A stretch of DNA of 43,057 bases from Chryseobacterium sp. Leaf201 (GTDB taxonomy: Bacteria > Bacteroidota > Bacteroidia > Flavobacteriales > Weeksellaceae), in contig NZ_LMKA01000066.1 in the NCBI RefSeq assembly GCF_001421435.1, positions 1 to 43,057 of the forward strand, in the 5' to 3' direction. The translations under genes were made by a program, and so were the position numbers. The notes under the pieces are model-generated. The model was not told the DNA's origin, did not search any database, and worked only from the letters and a program-made list of their open reading frames with translations. Of this stretch, positions 22,805-31,475 are shown one piece after another (within the stretch, counting starts at the first letter, position 1; every line of letters begins with the position of its first letter).

Positions 22805-24942
22805 TGAGAAAAAAGATCATTACAGCCGGGGTTATCTTAGGGATGCTGCCGTGCCATGGCCAGACTGCCCTTCTGCCTTACGGTGCCCTGCCTTCCGAAG
22901 CACAGCTGAAGTGGCATGAAATGGAAATGTACTGCATCATCCACTACAGCACAGGAACCTATACCGACCGTGAATGGGGTTACGGGGATGAAAGCCCCGC
23001 ACTGATTAATCCTTCTGAGTTTGATGCGGAACAGATTGTATCTGCGGCAAAAGAAGGCGGGTTCAAGGGGGTGATCATTGTAGCCAAGCACCATGACGGC
23101 CTGTGCCTCTGGCCTACGGAAACCACGGAGTACAGCATCAGCAAAAGCCCGTGGAAAAACGGAAAAGGAGATATTGTACAAGAATACCGGAAAGCCTGTG
23201 AAAAACTCGGGATGAAAATGGGAATTTACTGTTCTCCGTGGGACCGCAACAGTCCGTTGTACGGAACGCCGGAATATGTTGACCTTTACCGGAAACAGCT
23301 CCGGGAGCTTTACAATAATTACGGCGACCTGTTTATTTCCTGGCATGACGGGGCCAACGGCGGAGACGGATATTACGGAAATAGCCGGGAGACCCGGAAA
23401 ATCGACCGCGCTACGTATTACGACTGGGACTCTACCTGGGCCATTACCCGGGCGATGCAGCCGGGAGCGGTTATTTTCGGGGATGCAGGCCCGGATGTCC
23501 GGTGGGTGGGAAATGAGGCGGGCCATGCCGGGGAAACCTGCTGGGCCACTTATGAACCCCGGAGCCCGGAAGAAGGCCGGAAGCCCGCCAACGGTTTTAC
23601 AAAGTATGAAATGGGAACTGAAGGCACGCGCAACGGTAAATACTGGATGCCTGCTGAATGTGATGTTTCCCTCCGCCCGGGATGGTTTTATCATGCCCGT
23701 GAAAACAGCAGCGTAAAAACGCCTGCCGAGCTGCTGGACCTTTATTACAAGAGTGTGGGCAGAGGGGCCAATCTTGATTTAGGATTATCTCCCAACCCTG
23801 AAGGCCGGCTGAATCCCGAAGATGTCAATTCGCTCCGGCAGTTCGGAAAGCTGCTCAAACATACTTTTGCCCTGAATCTTGCGGAAGGGGCTGTACTGCA
23901 AGCCAGTAACATAAGGGGAAATAACCGGTCTGAATACGGCCCGCAGCATCTGCTTGACCCGGACCGGTATACCTGCTGGGCTACCGATGATGAGGTACAT
24001 CTGCCTGAACTTATAGTGATGCTCCCTGCTGAAAAAACCTTCAATGTAATCCGCTTGCGGGAGAATATAAAACTGGGGCAGCGCATAGAAGCATTTACCC
24101 TGGAAGCACTTCTCAACGGGAAATGGGAAAAGATTGCCGCCTCCACCAGCATCGGTCCCAACCGGCTTATCCGCCTTCCGCACAGGGTTACCACGGCGGG
24201 CGTTAAACTGAAGATCACCAGGTCTCCCGTTGCGGTGGCCTTAAGTGATTTCGGCCTGTACAATGAACCTGAAATGCCTGACAAGCCATTGATCCGCCGC
24301 AGTTTTAAAGGAAAAGTCACCCTATCTTCTACACAGCCTTCTTCCGTCATCTATTATACGCTTGACGGCAGTATCCCCACTCCCACTCCCACTCCCACTT
24401 CAGCATCTTTACGGTACCGCAAGCCGTTCATGATGGTGCATGACGGAACGGTAAAAGCAATATCCGTTCATGGCAGCCGGCAGAGTGAAACCGCTTTCCT
24501 TGCATTCGGTCCCGTAAAATCAGGCTGGAAAATCATACAGCCCCTGTCCTTGGATATAGCACATCCGAGTGCCTATGCCGTTGATGACCATCCGGAAACG
24601 ATCTGGATCAGCCCTCAGATCCATTCTCCATCAGCCCCTGCACAGCTGGTGATTGATACCGGCAGAAAACAGAACCTGAGAGGGTTTACCTATCTACCCC
24701 GCCAGGACGGAGACGCAAGCGGAACCGTAAGCCATTACCGGATTGAAACCGGTACGGACGGCGTGCACTGGCAACGTGCAGCAGAAGGGGAATTTTCGAA
24801 TATCAAGGCAAATCCGTGGGAACAGCAGGTCATTTTCAGGCAGACGGTTACTGCCCGCTATATCCGCTTTACGGCTGCCGGACTGATATCCGGAAATGCC
24901 TGTACGGCTGCTGAGATCGGGATCCTGACTGACGGGAAATAA
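22804..24942 (+). CDS. GH29 alpha-L-fucosidase with carbohydrate-binding domains, exported
   Basis: The 712-residue protein has a signal peptide (about 1-20), a GH29 catalytic barrel (about 25-345) with VAKHHDGLCLW (93-103) and the nucleophile Asp182 in FISWHDGANG, an F5/8C-like domain (about 365-480), a chitobiase-type C-terminal linker domain (about 500-580, YYTLDGSIP...GTVKAISV) and a second F5/8C/CBM32-like domain (about 585-710). The sequence style is that of subfamily B (alpha-1,3/1,4-fucosidases), which I infer and did not test. It hydrolyses terminal fucose. A hexanucleotide repeat (24376-24399) makes a PTPTPTPT stretch. The start overlaps the GH35 stop by one base, showing translational coupling. 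Confidence 0.92.
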   Translation: MRKKIITAGVILGMLPCHGQTALLPYGALPSEAQLKWHEMEMYCIIHYSTGTYTDREWGYGDESPALINPSEFDAEQIVSAAKEGGFKGVIIVAKHHDGLCLWPTETTEYSISKSPWKNGKGDIVQEYRKACEKLGMKMGIYCSPWDRNSPLYGTPEYVDLYRKQLRELYNNYGDLFISWHDGANGGDGYYGNSRETRKIDRATYYDWDSTWAITRAMQPGAVIFGDAGPDVRWVGNEAGHAGETCWATYEPRSPEEGRKPANGFTKYEMGTEGTRNGKYWMPAECDVSLRPGWFYHARENSSVKTPAELLDLYYKSVGRGANLDLGLSPNPEGRLNPEDVNSLRQFGKLLKHTFALNLAEGAVLQASNIRGNNRSEYGPQHLLDPDRYTCWATDDEVHLPELIVMLPAEKTFNVIRLRENIKLGQRIEAFTLEALLNGKWEKIAASTSIGPNRLIRLPHRVTTAGVKLKITRSPVAVALSDFGLYNEPEMPDKPLIRRSFKGKVTLSSTQPSSVIYYTLDGSIPTPTPTPTSASLRYRKPFMMVHDGTVKAISVHGSRQSETAFLAFGPVKSGWKIIQPLSLDIAHPSAYAVDDHPETIWISPQIHSPSAPAQLVIDTGRKQNLRGFTYLPRQDGDASGTVSHYRIETGTDGVHWQRAAEGEFSNIKANPWEQQVIFRQTVTARYIRFTAAGLISGNACTAAEIGILTDGK
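24376..24399 (+). repeat. In-frame (CCCACT)x4 microsatellite inside the fucosidase gene
   Basis: Four perfect CCCACT units encode PTPTPTPT in a loop of the chitobiase-type domain. Changes in copy number would add or remove PT pairs without a frameshift. Confidence 0.85.
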
Positions 24943-25060
24943 GGATCAGCTATTTTACTGATCGCCTTAAGCTTTAAAAACCTGAGATTACTTAAGCATA
25001 ATGATATCACACAAATGATGGTGGTTGCGCAGGTTTTTCCGTGAACTTTTTTATTTAAAA

Positions 25061-25099
25061 TTGAAAATCTTAGGGTTTTCTTCTGAAATGAACTTTAAA
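25061..25099. repeat. Interspersed repeat copy 1 (TTGAAAATCT...TTCTGAAATGAA)
   Basis: It matches 29322-29359 with 3 differences in the first 30 bases and a one-base gap near the end. It lies behind the fucosidase gene. Confidence 0.7.
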
Positions 25100-25195
25100 C
25101 GACCGGAATAATATGCTCTCAGGCAGCTTACGTGTTTAAATACATTCTGACATGCTGTACTTTAAAATGCAGCTGCATCTGTTTTTAAGATGGAT

Positions 25196-25792
25196 TCAAT
25201 AAAAAATCCTGCCTTTTATGATTTTAATCACGCCTTCGTTTTCCATTTTTTTGAAGGTCCTGATCACCGTTTCTACCCGAAGTCCGGTGAGTGAAGAGAT
25301 TTCCTTTCTGGTATACGGAATCTGATAAGAATAGGGTTCGTGCCGGTTATGGTTTTCCTTTACATAATCAAGCAGGGTCAGCAGCCTGCTGGCCGCATCA
25401 TCAGACGTCAGGCTGTTCAGAAGGATATAGTTAAAGCGAATCCGTTCTGATACATACTGAAGGAAATTCATCTGGACTTCAAAATCAGCCTCCATCAGCC
25501 TGAAAAGCGTAGGACGATCCAGCCTCAGGACGGTACAGTCTTCCATGGCGACTACATCCACCGGGTAATCACGTGCAGAAAATAAAAAAATTTCCCCTAC
25601 ACATTCCCCCTGAAGATGAAGGCTCTGGATAAATTCCCTGTTCCGCATCCTGGAATTTGTGAGCTTTATTTTCCCTTTTATCATCTGATAATAATAGGCA
25701 GGTGCGCTGTTTTCTTTAAAAAGCAGTTCATTTTTCCTGAGTTTAATAACATCTGCTCCGAAAGCCATAAGTAAATCTTCCTCTATAACCAT
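25196..25792 (-). CDS. Crp/Fnr family transcriptional regulator
   Basis: Starting at the ATG at 25792 gives 198 residues; the frame extends to 25846 but the extra 18 residues have no family character. The cyclic-nucleotide-binding-like barrel covers about 15-130 (LFKENSAPAYYYQMIKGKIKL, GECVGEIFLFSARDYPVDVVAME) and the winged HTH about 145-198 (YTRKEISSLTGLRVETVIRT). There is no N-terminal Cys set for an Fe-S cluster, so it is not a classical oxygen-sensing Fnr. It is a close paralogue of the broken gene at 28269-28864, and between the two lies an epimerase-type gene with a strong promoter and a TGA-N6-TCA site. Confidence 0.88.
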   Translation of the reverse strand: MVIEEDLLMAFGADVIKLRKNELLFKENSAPAYYYQMIKGKIKLTNSRMRNREFIQSLHLQGECVGEIFLFSARDYPVDVVAMEDCTVLRLDRPTLFRLMEADFEVQMNFLQYVSERIRFNYILLNSLTSDDAASRLLTLLDYVKENHNRHEPYSYQIPYTRKEISSLTGLRVETVIRTFKKMENEGVIKIIKGRIFY

Positions 25793-26458
25793 AACCTTTG
25801 AATTAAAATTTACACGAATCCCGAATCCGGATAAAATGCATAACAACCCATAACTGTACAGGTTACCACAAATTACTTTACATAACTTCCTGATCCGCGC
25901 TTAATAAAACAGATCAGTTTTCTTCTTCCCATAAAAAATAATGATCTTCACGTACTAAATCTACCCCGGCTCCTGACTTCAACAGATCACAGCAAAACGG
26001 CACTCCATCATATTGATCTGAAAACGGGAATAATTTTTATGTAATTTACAATTAGTTATCGGATAAATATTCCGTTACCGGGAAAATATACAGACCGTTG
26101 CTGCGACAAACCACCTATTATGCTCTGCATAAATAAAATTATCCGGATTTTCCATGTGACCTAAATCATATTTGTAAACTAATGATATCTCTATCTTTGA
26201 TCTACCTGATTAAAAAAACCGGGAACAGGCTGATAAAACGGAATGATATAATGATAAAATTAAAGATATGACACTTTTCCTGTTTCAGTCAGTACCCCGG
26301 TATACAGCCTGCTGAAATGTATCCGTTTGAAAGAATTTTTTGTAACGGCTATATAATAAAAGCCTTACTGCATCTGCTTCTCAGGACAGGAAAAAGGAGC
26401 CTCAGCTGCGGATCCTGAATTCATAATAACGAAAAAATAAAATAACCCTAAAAATCAG
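25793..26458. other. Intergenic stretch with a strong promoter at 26171-26199
   Basis: About 660 bases upstream of the epimerase-type gene. Apart from the promoter and the operator-like site described separately no gene or RNA was recognised. Confidence 0.4.
26154..26199 (+). promoter_or_regulatory. Bacteroidota promoter with Crp/Fnr-like operator
   Basis: TTTG (26171-26174), 17 bases, then TATCTTTG (26192-26199) is an excellent match to the Bacteroidota consensus. Just upstream lies GTGACCTAAATCATA, which contains TGACCTAAATCA (TGA-N6-TCA), an Fnr-like half-site pair touching the -33 region. It points towards the epimerase-type gene and is next to the Crp/Fnr gene. Confidence 0.6.
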
Positions 26459-26953
26459 ATGATGCCTACCGAAAGAAAACTTTTGAGGTTTGCGGAAGCG
26501 GCTGAAGCATATTACCATTCAGGAAATGATCTGTTCCACCGGAACTTAAAAGGAGATGCAAAACGTAACAGTTACCCTGAAGGGATAAAAGAGTTTATAC
26601 AGTACGTGATTCCGGATTATTCCTGTACCGGAAAGCCCCTGCTCTTTCCTGAAAAGCCATATCCTGCAGATATCATGGTCATTTCTGACAGCAACAGCAT
26701 GGTCCTGAAAACAGGTAAAGCCTGTATCTGTATCCTGCAGCTGCTTAAAGCGCGTTCCCGGACGATTGCCGGAACAGCCTGCATGATACCGAAGATCCGG
26801 GACAGGGATGTAATGAAACAGCGAAACGGGTTCCTGCGCAAAACAGGACAGCAGCATGGGGACAGCCCAGGTACAACATTAAAAAAGATCCAATGGTTTT
26901 GGTTACAGGAGCAACAGGATTACTCGGCAGGATCATCGTCCTGGAACTGCTGA
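26459..26953 (+). CDS. Doubtful open frame or decayed gene upstream of the epimerase-type gene
   Basis: The frame encodes 164 residues, overlaps the epimerase start by 61 bases and its end (WFWLQEQQDYSAG) is only the shifted reading of that start. The first half (ERKLLRFAEAAEAYYHSGND) is protein-like, the second half is not. It has no known domain. It may be a decayed small gene or chance; it is given because 26459 follows an AT-rich leader (AAATAACCCTAAAAATCAG). Confidence 0.2.
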   Translation: MMPTERKLLRFAEAAEAYYHSGNDLFHRNLKGDAKRNSYPEGIKEFIQYVIPDYSCTGKPLLFPEKPYPADIMVISDSNSMVLKTGKACICILQLLKARSRTIAGTACMIPKIRDRDVMKQRNGFLRKTGQQHGDSPGTTLKKIQWFWLQEQQDYSAGSSSWNC

Positions 26954-27948
26954 AAGCGGGAAGAAAGGTAAAAGCCTGCAAAAGGCCGGGCAGCGACCTC
27001 TCGGAAGTCAGGGAATCTTACCGGCTGTATACCGGTGAGGCAGATGCCTATTTTGATAAAATTGAATGGGTGGATGTCGATTTCAACAACCGGACTTCCC
27101 TTTACAGCCTGCTGGATGATGTAAGAGAGGTTTACCACTGTGCCGCCAAGGTAAGCTTTGACCCGCGGGACCGGGACGAGGTACTGGATACCGGGATTAT
27201 TACCACCAGGAACATCCTGGAAGCCAGCCGGTACAAGAACGTGAGGAAGTTCCTGTATGTAAGCTCCGCGGCCGTTCTGCATATCCGTAAAAAAGCCATG
27301 GAGACGCAGATTGAGAATTTCGGGTTTACCGACAGGGGGTACCCGCCTTATGTCATTTCAAAATACATCGGCGAAAAAATGGTCTGGAAAGCCTACCGTG
27401 AAGGCCTGAACACCGTCATCATCAACCCCGGGATGATCATCGGCAGCAGGGCCCGGAAGCCGGAAAGCAGCAGCCAGCTGCCTGAACTGTTTGTGAAAAG
27501 CCGCTTTACCTTTTCCGGCGGCACCTCCTGCATCGATGTGAGGGACGTGGCCACAACCGCGGTAAGCCTGATGGAAAAGAATATTTTCGGGGAACGTTTC
27601 CCGGTTGCCTCAGAATATGTACTTTACAGGGACATGGCTGCGATGGTGAGAGAGGTGATGGGCCTCGGCAGGCCCATCCTCTTCCCGGAAAGATTCATGA
27701 AAATAATGAAACCGGCAAGAAGGATCCTGAGCCTGTTTAACGGGCATGCCCGTTTTCTTACAGATGAGAATATCGCGTTTGTGTCAGACCACCAGTACGT
27801 TTCCTGCAGAAAACTCAGAAAAAAGCTGTCCTGCACGTTTTATTCCGCTGCAGAAAGCATCCGCTTCCATTACGGCAATTATCTGGCTTACGGATCCGGG
27901 AAGCAGGCAGATACCGGTTCTTTTTCAAAAACTGAACATAGTAACTGA
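26893..27948 (+). CDS. NAD-dependent epimerase/dehydratase (extended SDR)
   Basis: The 351-residue protein opens with the Rossmann motif TGATGLLG (residues 5-12), has VDVDF (about 60), HCAAKVSFD (82-90, NAA-like), the serine of LYVSSAAV (122-128) and the catalytic pair Tyr153-x3-Lys157 in YVISK, then INPGMIIG. This is the extended short-chain dehydrogenase pattern; the substrate (nucleotide sugar, flavonoid-like compound or steroid-like alcohol) cannot be told. The C-terminal ~40 residues (LAYGSGKQADTGS) are loosely conserved. Alone in its unit, it lies between an intact and a broken Crp/Fnr gene. Confidence 0.9.
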   Translation: MVLVTGATGLLGRIIVLELLKAGRKVKACKRPGSDLSEVRESYRLYTGEADAYFDKIEWVDVDFNNRTSLYSLLDDVREVYHCAAKVSFDPRDRDEVLDTGIITTRNILEASRYKNVRKFLYVSSAAVLHIRKKAMETQIENFGFTDRGYPPYVISKYIGEKMVWKAYREGLNTVIINPGMIIGSRARKPESSSQLPELFVKSRFTFSGGTSCIDVRDVATTAVSLMEKNIFGERFPVASEYVLYRDMAAMVREVMGLGRPILFPERFMKIMKPARRILSLFNGHARFLTDENIAFVSDHQYVSCRKLRKKLSCTFYSAAESIRFHYGNYLAYGSGKQADTGSFSKTEHSN

Positions 27949-28268
27949 CATTTCCCCTATTATTTAATCATGGTGTACAGGAAGAGATTAAGCAGCAACA
28001 ACACCATAAAATCACCGGTCTAGATAAGAACCTGCCGATATGGATGCCTGACTGATCTGCCGTAAAGTTAATGTGTGCATAGTCTGTAAGCTTCCAGTAA
28101 AAATCAGTCTTCGGCACACGGATTATGACCCTACTGCAAAACCCGGTAATTGCAGATAAAAATTATTAAAAAAATATATAAAAAGAATTATGACCATGTA
28201 TTTATTAAAAAAAAGCGTAATTTTATCTTACGTACATCAAAACAACATCTGTTCTTTAATCCCCTTCT
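27949..28268. other. Intergenic stretch, nothing clear
   Basis: About 320 bases before the broken Crp/Fnr gene. AT-rich right part could hold its promoter (TATCTTAC near 28225), but the match to consensus is poor. No gene or repeat was seen. Confidence 0.3.
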
Positions 28269-28864
28269 ATGCTTGTTGATACCGATTTACTCTCTTCTTA
28301 CGGAGCTACCACCACTACATATGATCCTTCTGATATTATTTTTGAAGAAGGCGAAATCCCCAGGTATTATTATCAGATTGTAACAGGCTCCGTTAAGCTT
28401 AACCATACGGATGAAGATGACAAGGAACTTATCCAGAGTATTTTAGCTCCCGGCCAGAGCGTCTGCGAGCTGCTGCTGTTTATTGATGAAAAATATCCCG
28501 TTAATGCAATAGCCATTTCAGAATGCACCATTATGAAACTGCCGAAGCCCGATTTCCTGCAGCTGCTGGATGAACACCACCAGCCATCGGTAGATGTCCG
28601 GAAATTCGTTTCCGAGCGGCTGTACCATAAGTTCATCATGATGCAGAACAATGCCTCCATCTATTCCCACATCAGGATAAAAGGGACGCTGGCGTATTTT
28701 AAAAGCTTCAGCAATAACCAGGCTCCTTATTCGTATGAATCCCGCTGACCCGGAAGCAGCTGGCCTCTATTACCGGGCTCCGTATTGAAACGGTGATCCG
28801 CACGGTAAAAAAAATGGAAAGCGAAAAAATCCTGAAAATAAAAAACAAGAAAATCTTTTTTTGA
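28269..28864 (+). pseudogene. Crp/Fnr family regulator broken by a one-base frameshift
   Basis: The first frame (28269-28748) encodes the sensing barrel (IIFEEGEIPRYYYQIVTGSV, PGQSVCELLLFIDEKYPVNA) and ends in YSYESR-stop. The next frame, from about 28742 to a TGA at 28862-28864, encodes the missing HTH: LTRKQLASITGLRIETVIRT and KKMESEKILKIKNKKIFF. Adding one A in the GAATCCCG at about 28737-28744 restores SYEIPLTRKQ, which matches the intact paralogue (SYQIPYTRKE). So one base is missing; it may be a real mutation or a sequencing error. Confidence 0.88.
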
Positions 28865-28881
28865 GCGTCAATGAGGTGGCA

Positions 28882-29030
28882 GGTAATGAGTGATGAGTTA
28901 TGAGTGATGAGTGATGAGTGATGAGTGATGGGTGGCAGGTTGCAGATATCAGTTGTTGGGTATTAGGTTGAGGTGGTAGGTAATGAGTGATGGGTGATGA
29001 GTGATGAGTGATAGGCAATAGTTTGCAGTG
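28882..29030. repeat. Degenerate 7-base tandem repeat (GTGATGA / GGTGGCAGG type)
   Basis: Runs of GAGTGATGAGTGATGAGTGATG appear at 28900-28930 and 28985-29015, separated by GGTGGCAGGTTGCAG and GTTGAGGTGGTAGG blocks. It is variable-number-like DNA without coding sense. Confidence 0.7.
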
Positions 29031-29175
29031 GTCAGGGATCAGGTGGCAGCGTGGCAGGTGAAGGATAAACCGATCGTGCAATGCAGGCAGCGTCAGGTTA
29101 TTTCCTGTTTTCTGGCGGATGTTTGCAGCTAAATAAATTGGCTATTGTAAAAAATCAGAATTGCAGTTTCCGGCG

Positions 29176-29209
29176 TAAAAAATCTCCACCTGAATGAACG
29201 GATGGAGAT
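29176..29209 (-). terminator. Intrinsic terminator, probably of the YihY gene
   Basis: On the minus strand ATCTCCATCC and GGTGGAGAT pair around an 8-9-base loop, followed by TTTTTTACG. It is about 190 bases behind the YihY stop, with no other gene between. Confidence 0.65.
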
Positions 29210-29321
29210 CAAACTGAATCAGGTTCAGTTTAGTATAATTATTTTTAAAGCCCAATTGAACTTGTATCCACTTAGCTTTATTAAAGCAGCTTTTAAAGGA
29301 TTATAAAAGGGCACTTAAGTG

Positions 29322-29359
29322 TTGAAAATCTTTGATTTTTCTTCTGAAATGAATTTAAA
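29322..29359. repeat. Interspersed repeat copy 2 (TTGAAAATCT...TTCTGAAATGAA)
   Basis: Near-match to 25061-25099; the preceding bases CACTTAAGTG and the following AACTTAAATG form a frame around it. Confidence 0.7.
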
Positions 29360-29398
29360 TAACTTAAATGTTTTTAAATAATTTTAATCAGGCTTAAT

Positions 29399-30385
29399 CT
29401 AAACCATCGTATCATTCGCTGTCTTATTGGCTGAATTATTAGCTGTGTCATGCGAAGCTTCAATTCCGGACACCACTTCTTTGGCATCCTCTTCGGGAAC
29501 GGTCTGCGGGCTCCATTTTGCATGTCTTGAAGGCTTAAGCTTATGACCCATTGTTTTGGTATACACTTTGGTGAATTCTGCCCCGAAAAAGATAATCTGG
29601 AAGCTGTAATTGATCCAGAGAAGCAGTAAAATAATGGTTCCTGCGGTACCGAAAGAGGAACTGGGGTTGAACTTATCAAAATAAAAAGTCAGGATATATT
29701 TTCCCAGCGTAAAAAGGGCTGCTGTTACGGCTGCTCCTACCCAAACCGATTTCCACTGCAGCTCAACATCCGGCAGGATTTTGAACATGGCTGCGAAAAG
29801 GAAAAGGGTAACCAGCAGGCCCACCACAATATTGATGATGTTTACAAAAATCAGGGTCTCAAGGCCGAAACGGCGGATGACCCAATCATTGGCGAGGCCG
29901 ATAAAAGAGCTTAACAGCAGGGTAATCAGCAGAAGGAAGGCAATGACCACGATCATCCCCAGGGAATTCGCACGGTCGAGAAGATATTTTTCCCACGCTT
30001 TTTTCGGAGCGGCCGTTACATCCCAGAGCTTGTTAAGGGATTTCTGAAACTGAAAAAACAATGAGGTGGCCCCAAAGACCAGCGTAACGATCCCGATAAT
30101 TTTCATGACGACATTCTTTTTATCCACCATGCCTCCTATAACCATCTCTTCGAGGCTCTTCCCGACATCTTTCCCCATCATACTTCCGATGAGCTTTGTT
30201 ATTTCACCACGTACAGCTTCCTCACCGAAGAAAATCCCCGTAATCCAGATCACGATAATCAGAAGACCCGGGATTGAAAAGATTGCGCTGTAGGCAAGGC
30301 TGGCGGCTTCCGTGCCTAAATCCCGTGCGCTCCAGTCTTTATAAGTCCCTTTAAGGATTCCCCAAAAATTGTTCAGTATTTTCAT
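29399..30385 (-). CDS. YihY/BrkB family inner-membrane protein
   Basis: The 328-residue protein has six predicted membrane helices (about 30-55, 105-125, 145-170, 185-215, 225-245, 250-275). Family motifs include AASLAYSAIFSIPGLLIIV at the start of helix 1, FQKSLNKLWDV after helix 2 and SSSFGTAGTIILLLLWINYSFQIIFFGAEFTKVY near the last helices (given here as shorter parts: SSFGTAGTIILLLLWI and IIFFGAEFTKVY). YihY/BrkB proteins are widespread with an unclear role; they are not RNase BN. The soluble tail (HAKWSPQTVPEEDAKEV) is acidic and asparagine-rich. Confidence 0.92.
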   Translation of the reverse strand: MKILNNFWGILKGTYKDWSARDLGTEAASLAYSAIFSIPGLLIIVIWITGIFFGEEAVRGEITKLIGSMMGKDVGKSLEEMVIGGMVDKKNVVMKIIGIVTLVFGATSLFFQFQKSLNKLWDVTAAPKKAWEKYLLDRANSLGMIVVIAFLLLITLLLSSFIGLANDWVIRRFGLETLIFVNIINIVVGLLVTLFLFAAMFKILPDVELQWKSVWVGAAVTAALFTLGKYILTFYFDKFNPSSSFGTAGTIILLLLWINYSFQIIFFGAEFTKVYTKTMGHKLKPSRHAKWSPQTVPEEDAKEVVSGIEASHDTANNSANKTANDTMV

Positions 30386-30712
30386 AATTTATTTTTTGAT
30401 GATGCAGCCGGCAACACTTTAATGTTACGGGCGGCCGTCAGATATTTTTTAACACCTTCAAATTCCGTACCTGCCTGAAAAGAGTGGTATCTAAAGGTTT
30501 TTTCTGTATAGCCTGTACTATTTTCAAAGTGATGGAACTGCAGGAGAACGAAGTAAAATAACTGTATCCGTGAAATGGCTGACGGTAATTAAGTTACCCT
30601 GTTGCATTGCTGCTGAAAAAGACAAAAACAGCCTCTTATCAGGGCTGTTTTAACGTATCATAAAGCAGTTTTAATTATTACCGCTTCGTTGGCCTGTTCA
30701 GTTTTATGACAG
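30386..30712. other. Intergenic stretch with one terminator
   Basis: About 330 bases between the YihY start and the small gene at 30713. Apart from the terminator hairpin at 30625-30651 nothing was recognised; the YihY promoter should be here. Confidence 0.4.
30617..30651 (-). terminator. Intrinsic terminator behind the small gene 30713-30949
   Basis: AAAACAGCC (30625-30633) and GGCTGTTTT (30643-30651) form a 9-bp stem. On the minus strand it ends in TTTTTGTC. Confidence 0.6.
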
Positions 30713-30949
30713 TCATTGCTGGATCAGGCCTGAGCCTTCTTTCTGCGGCTCGAAGGTAATGACGCTCTGCCTCAGCATTTCTGCGGGGAACAGCTGCAGG
30801 GCACCGTCCCGGGAGCTGTGCCGGAACTGTTTGTTTTTCCCTTTTATTATGCCGGTAATCTTTTTGTACACCTTGTCAAATTCTTTTGCCTTCACCTGCA
30901 GGGTATGCACGCCTGACGCGTGCCTGATGTTTATTTTCCTGAAATTCAT
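30713..30949 (-). CDS. Small hypothetical protein
   Basis: A 78-residue basic protein (FRKINIRHASGVHTLQVKAK, KVYKKITGIIKGKNKQFRH, EMLRQSVITFEPQ) with no membrane segment and no domain I recognise. A terminator 60 bases behind its stop and a sensible composition support it as a real gene. Nothing in the neighbourhood suggests its job. Confidence 0.5.
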   Translation of the reverse strand: MNFRKINIRHASGVHTLQVKAKEFDKVYKKITGIIKGKNKQFRHSSRDGALQLFPAEMLRQSVITFEPQKEGSGLIQQ

Positions 30950-31203
30950 TATGCTGTTTTTTCAATTTAGTTCCTTAACCCATACTATTATGATGCCAGA
31001 GCCCCTGTTTCTCTGTCATCCCGTACTTAAATTGACAACAGAAGTACGGGAACTCAACTTAGGAAAAGCCATGGTCTTATCCGTATCTGTGAGAAACAGA
31101 ATGTATCTTCCTGTAAAAACCAGTGGATTGCTTCCGGGCTCCGGCAGATGTGAAGCTGTTAGTATTCGTTGGTTATGAGTACGACAATGAGTACCTTTGC
31201 GGT

Positions 31204-31419
31204 ATGGATATTCAAGAAACTGAAAAACAGATACTGAAAATTGTTAAAGAAAAATACGACAAAACCGGCGGGCACAACGGCAATGCCTTCGGAGACTTTG
31301 ACCACCTTCTGAACCTGCCGCTTATGGAGCGAAACGCACTCCTGGAAAGAATGGCTGCGGAAAAGAAAATTATGGTATTTAATGGTCCTAATTACCGGAT
31401 GATCACCCTGCCAAAGTAA
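31204..31419 (+). CDS. Small hypothetical protein
   Basis: The ATG at 31204 gives 71 residues (MDIQETEKQILKIVKEKYD...). The upstream part of the frame is not protein-like. The chain is helical and charged (NLPLMERNALLERMAAEKKI) and ends FNGPNYRMITLPK, a pattern that resembles a small winged-helix or DNA-binding fold (MarR-like tip), but I do not recognise a family. It is a single plus-strand gene. Confidence 0.6.
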   Translation: MDIQETEKQILKIVKEKYDKTGGHNGNAFGDFDHLLNLPLMERNALLERMAAEKKIMVFNGPNYRMITLPK

Positions 31420-31475
31420 AGCTGCTGACTATTCAGGGGTTTTTCTGTACCGGATTTTCATTAGCCTGCAGGCTC

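Larger units (their letters stand above)
28865..29398. other. Gene-free stretch with low-complexity tandem repeats
   Basis: About 530 bases between the broken regulator and the YihY gene, which reads towards it. It holds GTGATGA-type tandem repeats, a minus-strand terminator and one copy of an interspersed repeat. Open frames here are repeat translations (ITHHSSLITHHS) and are not genes. Confidence 0.6.

Noticed and set aside
22837..23694. 285-codon minus-strand frame opposite the fucosidase
   Set aside because: It is a mirror frame of a GC-rich, well-supported GH29 gene with no domain of its own.
28770..29081. 103-codon minus-strand frame rich in THHS
   Set aside because: It is the translation of tandem repeats and of the HTH part of the broken regulator.
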